The notes below the pieces were generated by a model, which saw only the letters and a program-made list of their open reading frames with translations, was not told the origin of the DNA and ran no database searches. Of a stretch of DNA of 29,005 bases, positions 20,569 through 29,005 are shown one piece after another; positions within the stretch are counted from its first letter, which is position 1; every line of letters begins with the position of its first letter. The DNA comes from Welwitschia mirabilis. Its lineage: Eukaryota; Gnetophyta; Gnetopsida; Welwitschiales. The stretch covers positions 148,902,617-148,931,621 of the forward strand of contig JBOZIK010000001.1 in the NCBI GenBank assembly GCA_051453625.1, given 5' to 3'. Position numbers and translations under genes: made by a program.

Positions 20569-21300
20569 ATAGAACTTTCTATCAACATCACCTATTAAAG
20601 CCTTTACTAAAAAGGCCTTACAAGAAAATAAAGGGAAGAAACCATCCACTCCTTGGCTTGATTGATTGAATAAAAATCCTAAATTTAATGAACATTTAAA
20701 AACTCTGATGCAAGACATAAACATAAACTTACTTTTTCAAAACTTTTGCAAGAATTCCTTGTAAAGGTTTTCTTGTTCAATTGTTTTTCAGCTTAGTTAT
20801 GAAAAAGTGTCCTAAATTTAAATAGCTTAGAGCTACAACTATGTGTATTACCTTAGAAGAAAATAAAAGAATCCAAAAATCTTTAATTGACATAGAAGCA
20901 AGTGTTAACATCATTAAGAATTATCTTGGAATATAACCTACAAGAATTCTCTTGGAATATAACATCATTAAGAATTATGCCTCTTCACATATGTCAGAGA
21001 CTTAGGTTGGGAAATAGAATATAACCTACATGAATTATCTTGGAATTAGCTGATACCTCAATCAAGAAATCATTAGGAATTATCAAGGACTTATTTATTA
21101 AAATTGAGAAAGCTTTTTATCCTATAGATATTATCATCATTAAGATATAATATAATTGATGTTATTCACTTATTTTAGAAATATCCTTTTGTGCAACTCC
21201 CTATTTTATCATTGACACATTATCCAAGATGATCGAATGTAACTTTGGTAATAAATAATTTACCATTAGAGTTTTTGATGCTACTGACCATGACACAAGA
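20569..21300 (+). pseudogene. Gag-protease junction and aspartic protease remnant of element 2
   Basis: The linker KNPKFNEHLKTLMQDININL (20671-20730) matches the 'FLEVFKKLHINIPF' segment that precedes protease in Athila. The active site follows: LIDIEASVNIIK, with Asp GAC at 20889-20891 and GAA (Glu) at 20895-20897 where Gly is needed, a G-to-A change. Immediately after it the frame is disrupted by nested short direct duplications (20907-21047). IRNYQGLIY..IEKAFYPIDIIIIKI is recognisable to 21150, and the flap-side region is lost in stops. It would normally process Gag-Pol but is inactive here. Confidence 0.7.
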
Positions 21301-21719
21301 GCTGAGTTTAATCTTGAAGATAAATAAAAAATAACATTATTTTTACAACATCGACCAATTAAGGAAAGATTGATCATGCTACATAAACTAACTTTTCTAA
21401 AACACACTACCTTGAATCTGAGGATGAAGAACACATTGACCAGGGAGAAACTTAACATTTTTACTTAGTGGAAAAAGTTTTTGCAAAGTGCCATCCCATG
21501 TCTATCATGCCCATAATAGATGAGATGATAGCTCAAAATATCAGCCTTAAACTTAAGAAATTATCTCAACATTTAAAATATATTTTTCTATTTAGAAATT
21601 AAACAAAACTCCTAATAATTAGTGATCTTCTTACTTCTTAAAAAGAATTGAACTTGATCTTACTTTTAACTTCAAAAGAAAATGCCTTTTCTTAGAAACA
21701 TAAAGACTTAGCTACCATT
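21301..21719 (+). pseudogene. Protease-RT linker of element 2
   Basis: A frame reads MSIMPIIDEMIAQNISLKLK and then KLSQHLKYIFLF, matching the LK.L...LKYIFI linker in element 1 and Athila Pol. Unusually, the first part (21489-21533) is nearly identical at DNA level to a non-coding stretch of the same element's 3' region (25723-25763) and contains the nested-palindrome motif. 21301-21480 is otherwise low in recognisable content. Confidence 0.55.
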
Positions 21720-22378
21720 CCTATTTTCATAGTTTAACACAAGATTTACCTTGAAGATAATGCTAAACCTATTAAACAGCCTAAAATAAGACTTAATCAA
21801 ATCTTAAATAAATTGTTAAAGATGAAATCATTAAACTTAGAATGCTAGAATCATATATGCTATATCTGATAGTAATTGGGTTAGTTCTTTAATAGTAGTT
21901 CCAAGGAAAGAGGGAAAAGGAAGAATGTGCATCTATTTTAGAAAACTTAATTAGGTTACTAAACAAGACCATTACCCTTTACCATTTCTTGATTAAGTAC
22001 TTGATAGAATCCAAGGTCATGCCTAATATTGTTTTCTTGATGGGTATAGTGACTATAATCAAATTTGTATAGTAAGTAAAAACCAAGCTAAAACCACTTT
22101 TACCTTACCCTTTGAAATCTTTACTTTTAGACAAATGCCCTTTAGACTTTGTAATAGTCTTAAAATCTTTTAATGAGACATGATGGGGATCATTTCTAAG
22201 ATGATAGATGATTCTATTAAAATCTTTATGGATAACATCTCCATATTTGGTGATACTTTTAAACAAACTATAAAGAGTTTAGAAAAAGTCCTAAATCAAT
22301 GTATTGATAGTAGCTTACATTTGAGTTGTAAAAAGGGTTTTCTTCTTATCAATCATGGAATTATCTTAGGTCATTAAT
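21720..22378 (+). pseudogene. Reverse transcriptase pseudogene of element 2
   Basis: Order: YLEDNAKPIKQPKIRLNQIL, then ISDSNWVSSLIVVPRKEGKG, RMCIYFRKLN, VTKQDHYPLPFLD, VLDRIQGHA, FLDGYSDYNQICIVSKNQAK, TTFTLPFEIFTFRQMPFRLC and, after a frame change, MMGIISKMIDDSIKIFMDNI with SIFGDTF. The catalytic pair M-D-D is M-D-N (second Asp AAC, 22234-22236), so it is inactive. 'SGY' has become SDY and 'PFGL' PFRL. Stops replace Gln after KLN and FLD (TAG 21952-21954, TAA 21994-21996). It continues EKVLNQCIDSSLHLSCKKGF and ends GIILGH. Confidence 0.88.
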
Positions 22379-22995
22379 TTTGAAAGAAGGGATTAGAATG
22401 GACCCCATTAAAGTTGATATCATTAAAAACCTTTACCATTCAATTAATGTTAAACAAGTTAGACATTTTCTTAGTCATGTTGGTTTTTATGTTGAACTTG
22501 TAAACCTCTCCACTCCTTACTTAAAAAGATGTTATATTTGATTATAATGATTCATGTCAACTTGCATTTGAAACTCTTAAAAAAAGCATTTCTTTTAAAC
22601 CTATTGTTATGGACCCTAATTGGAGTAAAGATTTTGAACTTATGTGTGATGCAAGAAATATTACTATAGGGGGATCTTGATCAAAGGTATAAAAATGATT
22701 TTAAAGTCATATCTTATCTTAGTAAAACTTTATCCCAAGTTCAATCCAACTATACTACTATCAAGAGAGAAATTCTTTTCATTATCTTTTGCCTAGATCA
22801 TCTTTAACATTATCTTATTCACTTTCACATCAATGTTTATATAGATCATGTAGCCATATACTATCTTATGACTAAAAAAGATGCTAGTGCTAGACCTATT
22901 AGGTAGATTTGCCTCATATAAGAATTTTATCTCAGAATCATTACTAAGGCTAAAAAATATAATAGTATTATCAGTTATGTATCTCGACTTTCTTT
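22379..22995 (+). pseudogene. RT connection and RNase H remnant of element 2
   Basis: KKGLEWTPLKLISLKT or the shifted frame leads to the VRHFLSHVGFYVE-type region. Next are DSCQLAFETLKKSISFKPIV and MDPNWSKDFELMCDARNITI, in which the RNase H Asp (GAT 22648-22650) is intact. After a frame change come VISYLSKTLSQVQSNYTTIK, REILFIIFCLDHL, VYIDHVAIYYLMTKKDASAR and a C-terminal YVSRLS. Stops occur at GGS* and elsewhere. It would degrade the RNA template after DNA synthesis. Broken by at least two frame changes. Confidence 0.8.
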
Positions 22996-24418
22996 CTCTC
23001 ATGATGAACTTCCCATAAATGACTCTTTTCTAGATGAATAACTCTTTACACGATTAAGTAATTTTATGTTATCTCTTCTTTTCATCCTGCTTCCTAATAT
23101 GCTGATATTATGAACTACCTTACTACTATGAAAACTCCTCAACATTGTAATCATAACCAACGTAAATATTTTCTTCATAGGATCGTTGATTATGAATGAA
23201 ATGAACCCCATCTTTATAAATGTTGCAAAGATCAAATCATGCATAAGTATGTACTTAAGTGGAAAATGTTAGAAATCCTAAAACTTTGCCATGTTAGGAA
23301 ATGTGGGGAATACTTTAATGGCTCAAAGATTACCATGAAAATTCTTCACTCTAGTTTTTTTGGTCTATTACTTTTAAGGATTCATTTGACTTTTCTAGAA
23401 GGTTTGATTCCTGTTAACATTATGATAGCCTAACTTGCTCTCATGATATACTCCTCAAACTTATACTTGAATTTGAACTTTTTGATTATTGGGAAAATGA
23501 CTTTATAGGCACAATTACACCACCTTCTCATGATAAAATTGTATCTTTATAGTTGTTAACTATGTTACTAAGTGGGTAGAAGCTATTTATAATATCAAAA
23601 CTTATGCTCAAACCATTTCCAACTTTGTTCAAATGTCTATCTTTTAATGGTTTGGTTTCCATGAATTATCATTAGTGATAGAAACTTATTTCATTAATCA
23701 ACTTTTTCAAAAACTTCTTTTATCCATTGGTGTTAAACCTTGAAGTTATTATGCTTATCACCCTTAAACTAATAGCCAAGCTAAAAACACAAATAGAGAA
23801 ATTAAAAAGATGCTCCGAAAATTAGTTCCTATTAATAAGAAAACATGGTTATCTAAACTTAATAATGTTCCTTGGGTTTACTATACAACTTAGGATAATA
23901 CTCTAGGTTTCTCATCATATAAACATGTGTATGGAAAAGTTTGTATTTTACCAATTGATGTTTGCTATAATTCTTATCGATCCATCCATTAACTTAATCT
24001 TGTAGACTTGAATGAAAACCTTAAAACTTGATTATCCCAACTTGACCATCTAGATGGAAAATAAACTCATGCTTTATGTTATCAACTCATTCATAAAGCT
24101 TAAGCCAAGTTCAGAGATGATAAAAGGGTTATTCATAAGCATTTTGAACCTAGTCAACTTGTTCTTCTATATAACATCTGAGTACACTTTTTTTACAACA
24201 AGTTAACTTATAAATTATTAGGTCCTTATCTTATAGAAAAAGTACATTCAAATGGCTTAACTAAAATATCAAATCCAAATACTAGAGAAATTCAAAAAGT
24301 TAATGGACAAGGGTTAAAAATTTATGAGTTATCTTTTGATAAAACCTTAAACATGATAGAAGAACTTGTTTTGAAATCCCCTCTTAATGAGGAGGACCTT
24401 CTTTTTGCCATTGTCTAA
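22996..24418 (+). pseudogene. Integrase pseudogene of element 2
   Basis: Linker ADIMNYLTTMKTPQHCNHNQ, then RKYFLHRIVDYE, then the zinc-finger region (HVRKCGEYFNGSKITMKILH, with a frame change in an 8-T run near 23357). The core includes DYWENDFIGTITPPSHDK and, after a shift, YVTKWVEAIYN. The second catalytic region is ISDRNLFH. The HP*TNSQAKNTNREIKK region has TAA for Gln (23765-23767) and AAA (Lys, 23783-23785) for the catalytic Glu, so it is inactive. The C-terminal domain is LLGPYLIEKVHSNGLTKISN and VNGQGLKIYE. The acidic tail NEEDLLFAIV ends at TAA 24416-24418, probably the original stop because element 1 stops at the equivalent site. Confidence 0.88.
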
Positions 24419-26432
24419 ATTCCTTATTATCTCATTGCTTAGGAAACCTTCATGTTATCACTTGAATATTTTTAACTTGACATATGTATTTACTTATGAA
24501 GTTTTTATGATTAGTAATATTTTACTTGGGTACTTAGATGATAAAATTGGATTCATCTAATTTTCAAACATTTGTATATATGTGAACTTTATTTTGAAGT
24601 AAGATGCCTTAGTTCTTTTGTTTTCTTCTAATGATATGAGTAAGTAATTATTTCTGCATGTTCTTACTTTGTTACTCATCTCATTACTTTATTTTTATCC
24701 TTATAACTACTTCGTCATGTGGAATGCTAGAAAAAACAAAAAGAAAATAAAAAGAAATAAAGAGCATGCTCTTTCATGTTATATCTCAAATACATGGTCA
24801 TCATGATGTCCTATCACAAGCATACCAGGGTAAATTTTCCTAAGAGGAGCCTTTAGTAGTGCAATATAATGGTTATGGAAACTCCATTGGGGGGTTAGTT
24901 AGTCATGCTGTATGGGTCCTTACTCCTTTGATAGTGGTTTTACTTACATCATCATGGTATAATAAATTGTACTTTGAGGCTATGAAATCAGTGGTGTCCC
25001 TGTTATCATTAGAGGCATTTCTTATTTTCTCGACTCATTTTATTTATTTATAGTATTTTCACATTAGTTTTGTTTTAATATAATATTTTGCAAGTTCCTA
25101 TTTTAATAGCTTTTTTTATCTTATCTTTCATTATTTAATAACATTTGATATACTTGACATTGTTATAATCATTACCTAATTGATTAGTACTTTAAAGTTT
25201 CTACATACTTGCATGCATCTTTCATCAAGTGTTTTTACAATTTTTACCAAGGGAATATTTTAGGTTAGAATTTACGGTAAGTAAGTAATCTTCTTCATGT
25301 TTCTAGTTATCCATTTTTATTTGATTTTTCTTTAGCTATTTTGTTGGATTTTTCAAAGTTATTTTCCATACTTTTTTAGCATAATATTATGAATCTACTC
25401 ATTTCTTAGTTTTTTATTGATGTGCTTTTATAGTTTATGTTGAGGATTGTTGTTCTCTTCTTTATAGGTTTCTATGATCTGATGAGTTTTGGTTCTTCTT
25501 TTTTCATGAGTTTGGGTATATTTGTGGAGTCTTCGAGCATTGTTTCTTTCTACTTAGTGCATTTTCTTCAATTTTTACACTTTTCTCCATTCATCCTACT
25601 CCATCATGGGCATATTTTTTAGGATATTTATTCACTTTCTACCTTCTTTCTATTTTTTTAACTATTTTATTTTGTAATTTTTTCGGGTTTATATTTTCTC
25701 TCTATATAGCTTATTTGATCATTGTCATCCCATGTATATCATCCTCATGATAGATGGATGATACTTATCCTTTACCTTTGGTATAATTTGGGATGTCTTT
25801 CTTCTCCTATGGGGGGAGGGGAGTAGGATACCTTTCTAGACTTTACTCTGTGATTCTGAGCATAAATTTCTTAAAATTAAAAAGGATCAAGATTTTAGCT
25901 TTCATGTTACATATATAGGATGAGTTATTTATATTTTTTTTTACATTAACTAAATAAATTCATGGATTTTATCTTGTAGGAGTACAGTAGCACACTCATA
26001 GATTTTTCTTGTAGCTATGTTTTAGATCCTCTAAGAAGAATGTTATAATCTTGTTCTTTTCCCTTATAGATTACACTAATGAACTTAAATGCATCACTCT
26101 TTTAAGATTAGCATTATTTAAGTATATCACATTAGTCCATTATCATTGTTTTATAATATGCATATACATTATCATTCTCTAATCTATTAATGTTACATTT
26201 TATGATTGTTGTATGTGTATGACATTCATTTTTTTCTATGGTGACATTATTAAGTAGGGGTTGTGGGGATATTTTTAGTATTTATATCAGTTAATCTATT
26301 TGCCATATCTATTCTTGATTTAATAAAACTCAATTTTTATCTTTTTAATGTTGTTTTATCTTAATTAAATTATCTTACAATATTGTTGATCACTCACTTT
26401 ATCAGAGACTGATAAGGTTAAGTAGGGGGATA
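24419..26432 (+). other. 3' non-coding region of element 2
   Basis: Collinear with 1401-3556 of element 0. It contains a purine tract (24729-24766), the conserved block GTCCTATCACAAGCATACC and onward (24790-24960), one nested-palindrome motif (25737-25763), a G-run block GGGGGGAGGGGAGTAGG (25811-25827), and two AAGTAGGGG tracts 168 bases apart (26252 and 26420). Two hydrophobic open stretches (24859-25053 and 25437-25622) sit where an Athila env-like ORF could be. They are not conserved in frame in element 0, so I do not call them genes. Confidence 0.6.
26418..26432 (+). promoter_or_regulatory. Polypurine tract before LTR C
   Basis: TTAAGTAGGGGGATA lies directly before the LTR start TGTTGC. 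The equivalent before LTR A is CTAAGTAGTGGGCTA. The position is where plus-strand DNA synthesis is primed in LTR elements. A second, similar tract lies 168 bases upstream in both elements. Confidence 0.7.
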
Positions 26433-27682
26433 TGTTGCAATGCCAATTTATATGAATTTGATGGTATATCTTGAATGCTTTTATAGGAAATTTATATAGG
26501 TTTGACTGTAATACTGATGATTATGGGGATCTAAAAAAATAATCATGGAAACATGTGATTCTTAGCATATTTGGAGGTTTCTAAGGCTTATTCTGATACT
26601 ACATACTTGGAAGAAGGATTCACCATCTAAAAGACTATCTTATTTTTGATATTAGAGATAAGAAAGACTATCATCCCCTCTGTCATCTCCATGACAAGTA
26701 GAATAATAGCACTATTAATATGGATAGAAACTACAAGGTTTATAGTAGGTCATGAAGATGATGAAATGCTTTTTAACGTAGAGTAATGTCCTCTCTATTA
26801 TCCCCATGATAGTCAGGATCATAGCTATTTTTCTATAATTAGAAAGAATTATCTTTATAATGGGATGAAGTAATCCATTTAGGTTATTAGTGGTTTTTTT
26901 ATAACTTCTAGGGTTAAGCTTCTAGAACTTTAATGTAAAACTATAAATACTCTTTTCCTTCATCATTTATGTTATCATCTTTTATATCTGATATGCTTGT
27001 GATAGAAGATTGAAGGATAATAACTCCATCTAGTAGCTATAGAAAGGAGTTTTCTTAGTGTTAAGCTAAGTCTCTTCCATTAATATGCTACTAATTTGTT
27101 GTAAGTGGACATAAAAGTTCTATGAATCAATACAGTTACTCTTTTCATTCTAATTCTATTTATGTCCCTTATAGTTTAAATTGTTTATAGTCTAAGTGAG
27201 AATTCTATAATTTATTTAGATCATAAGGGAAACATTTGTTAAGGTTGAATTTATTAGGTTAAATTTGCATTATTATTCCATTTCCATTTCACCTAGCATT
27301 TCATATTCTATTTAATACATCTCATAGTTCATGTTGATTAGGAATACGTTAAGTACTCTAATTAATTGATCTAAAATATAGAAAATCTAGTTCTTGTGAC
27401 AAGAGGATTAGGATTTAATAGAATTCATTCCACTTCTATTTGAATTTTATCTCTATTTACTTTGCATTACATTTACTTTGTTATTTGCTTTTAGTTATTG
27501 AAAGATAAAAACACTAAAAATACCTTTGCAAATCAATTCTCTAACTCTGAGCCTAGTGCCTTCATTTGGAATACATCATTTGGGTAAACTCTTATCTATA
27601 CTAGCATGTGTTTTTCTATAAGTTATTTAATTTACAAGTTTACTTAAAGGACTTTAGGATTACATAAATTTACACCACAATA
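26433..27682 (+). repeat. LTR C, 3' LTR of element 2
   Basis: It starts TGTTGCAATGCCAATTTAT and ends AAATTTACACCACAATA at 27682. It aligns along its length with LTR B, including the GATTCTTAGCATATTTGGAG stretch, two nested-palindrome motifs (26679-26711 and 26794-26826, 114 bases apart), TATAAATA (26942-26949) and the U5 TTCATGTTGATTAGGAATA region. About 1250 bases. Many C/T and G/A differences from LTR B. Confidence 0.9.
26942..26949 (+). promoter_or_regulatory. TATA box of LTR C
   Basis: TATAAATA in the same context (TGTAAAACTATAAATAC) as LTRs A and B. Confidence 0.6.
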
Positions 27683-29005
27683 ATCTAAAATATAAAGATT
27701 TCTTAAGCATTTGAACAATGGAAGAGAGAAAAAGCTGATAAAATACGGTCGATTAGAGGGCATGAACATGTAAGAACATGGGGTAAAGGTAGGAAATAAT
27801 CATGTTCAGGTACTTAAGTAGGCATATAGAGAAACTAGACATGAGATGGAGGTAAACCTATATTTGACACGGTGCTGAGTTATTCAAACAATAAAAAATG
27901 ATGTAGGTGGAGTGCAAATCGGGGTAGAGGAGACAAGGGAAGTTGATATAACATTAACACTTGGAACATTAAAAGAAGATCTGGCCAGGATGGGAAAGGT
28001 GGATTTAGATTTCTACAATCTGCCAAAGATGCATCCGACTTAGGTTCAGTGCCTTTGCACAATATAATTGATGTAGAGTTCTTCTTGAGGTAATACTTCT
28101 TAGATTCTTTAGTAAATAGATATTAATCCATAAGATTATTTGTAAGTGATTTCTTATTAACTATTATGGGAAGGATAGTGAAAATGACAAGGAAGGAGGA
28201 ATACTAAATGAATGCATGTAGAGAGGGCTACAACAAATGATGTGCAGAGGACAAACGCGTGCAAGGAGGAAGAGGTAAAAGAAAGGGCTAGCATAGAGGA
28301 TCATTTTAAAGGGAAAAACATCACTTGCAGAAGGTGCGGATAAGTACACTGACAAGGAAGACATGATCTTAAGAGAGGTAGAAGAAGTGAGTTATAGCAA
28401 AAGCTTAACGAGGCCAGATGCTATGTAGTGGGGAAGAAGTAAGCACACAAAGGAATGAGGGAAAACATGGTAATGATGAATTGTTATCATTATGCAAGTA
28501 CTAGTAGAGGTACAGTAGATGGAGATTGTGGGTGAAGTGTAGGGAATCATAGGATTTCATTGTATATTATGAATTAATTTAGAGTAAGACCTAGTACAGA
28601 TTGAATATTTAGAAATTTGGGTTTCTAGTTTATGTTGATTACTAACTAGGATTTTCTTAAGTTTTGATCTTATCAAATATTCATAATAATTAAAATAATT
28701 CATGTAGTAAACCTAAGTCTATGTGTAATTTCAAGTGTTTAATATAACTCTTCCTCTTTTGGAATCTAATTTTATTAAATAAATGATGCCTTAGAATAAA
28801 TGCATTTTATATTATAGTTAAACATAAAGTTAATATAAATGCCTTTTATCTTATAGTTTATGTAATCAAGAATTATTTATAGTTGAACATTATGTTTTTC
28901 CATATTTTATCTTAATTCCATAAATAAACTAAGTGTCATGTCCACATTTTTTATTTTTTAATAAATTTACAAGTTTATGCTTAATGAAATATTTTGAAAA
29001 TATTA
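27683..29005. other. Flanking DNA right of element 2, composition shift, no gene recognised
   Basis: From about 27720 to 28560 the + strand becomes purine-rich and richer in G. By eye about 9 CpG occur in 840 bases, against roughly 3 per kb in the element. An open stretch 27879-28043 reads VQIGVEETREVDITLTLGTL, KEDLARMGKVDLDFYNLPKM but has no recognisable family and only 55 codons. A small hairpin (TAATGAT/ATCATTA) lies near 28473-28496. 28560-29005 returns to AT-rich sequence. I see nothing that I can call a gene. Confidence 0.45.

Larger units (their letters stand above)
17138..27682 (+). mobile_element. Element 2: near full-length decayed Athila-like Ty3/gypsy retrotransposon
   Basis: LTR B (17138-18358), leader, gag, protease, RT, RNase H, integrase, a 2 kb 3' non-coding region, polypurine tract and LTR C (26433-27682) occur in the canonical order over about 10.5 kb, a normal length for Athila. 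The LTRs are clearly related but have many differences, so insertion is old. ATCTAA occurs at 17130-17135 and 27683-27688, a possible trace of target-site duplication, though a few bases off on the left. Gap 20469-20568 interrupts the Gag-protease boundary. All enzyme domains carry disabling changes. Confidence 0.85.

Noticed and set aside
20363-20724. Frames crossing the second N run on both strands
   Set aside because: Only the + strand piece before the gap is meaningful, as the Gag C-terminus. The rest is N-filled or antisense.
24859-25053. Hydrophobic 64-codon frame as an env-like gene
   Set aside because: It overlaps the conserved non-coding block. The same frame is not kept in element 0 or element 1.
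25437-25622. Hydrophobic 61-codon frame as a membrane protein
   Set aside because: T-rich sequence gives Phe/Leu-rich translations by composition. No counterpart in element 0.
27880-28364. Minus-strand frames in the right flank
   Set aside because: Purine-rich + strand DNA lacks stop codons on the minus strand by composition. No motifs seen.

Overview
This is repeat-dominated nuclear DNA from a plant. Everything I can recognise is decayed Ty3/gypsy LTR retrotransposon of the Athila type, all on the + strand. I see no intact gene, no rRNA, no convincing tRNA and no prokaryotic feature. The assignment rests on Athila-like Gag, protease, reverse transcriptase (RT), RNase H and integrase (IN) segments in the canonical order. 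It also rests on a set of related LTRs of about 1.2-1.4 kb, each with a TATAAATA-type box. The DNA is strikingly AT-rich and CpG-poor: by eye, 3 CpG in 3541-4540. Most inactivating changes look like C-to-T or G-to-A transitions. Such extreme AT-richness fits a long-methylated, deaminated genome such as that of a gnetophyte (Welwitschia is known for very low GC). The species is an inference, not something the sequence proves.

Layout. (0) 1-4900 is the 3' part of an element cut by the window edge: a puzzling, almost open, Asn-rich frame (1-1169), an integrase C-terminus (1170-1400), a long 3' non-coding region (1400-3556) and LTR A (3557-4900). (1) 5048-13912 is element 1: 5' LTR D, a leader with a hairpin, then gag, protease, RT, RNase H and integrase. 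A 226-base gap (11664-11889) falls inside integrase. The sequence after the gap repeats the integrase core seen before it, so two copies are probably joined here. A possible 3' LTR start lies near 13913. 13913-17137 is mostly unassigned, with a TATA/palindrome cluster, local repeats and a second decayed frame of unknown identity (15414-16390). (2) 17138-27682 is element 2, the most complete: LTR B, a leader with a tandem array of about 95 bp, gag, a 100-base gap, protease, RT, RNase H, integrase, 3' non-coding region and LTR C. (3) 27683-29005 is flanking DNA with a different base composition (more G, more CpG).

How the parts work together. In a living element the LTR promoter makes one RNA. 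Gag packages it, protease cuts the polyprotein, RT/RNase H copies it into DNA and integrase inserts the copy. None of the copies here can do this. Element 1 has lost one aspartate of the RT catalytic pair and an RNase H aspartate. Element 2 has lost the second RT aspartate and the integrase glutamate. Both have lost the glycine of the protease active site.

The most unusual signal is a dispersed motif of about 30 bp, built as nested inverted repeats (CTRTCATCCYCATGAYAG, then AGGATGAYARC). It recurs about 15-20 times: in LTR U3 regions, in the leader array of element 2, in the 3' non-coding regions, in the 14.2-14.9 kb region, and once inside the pol frame of element 2.
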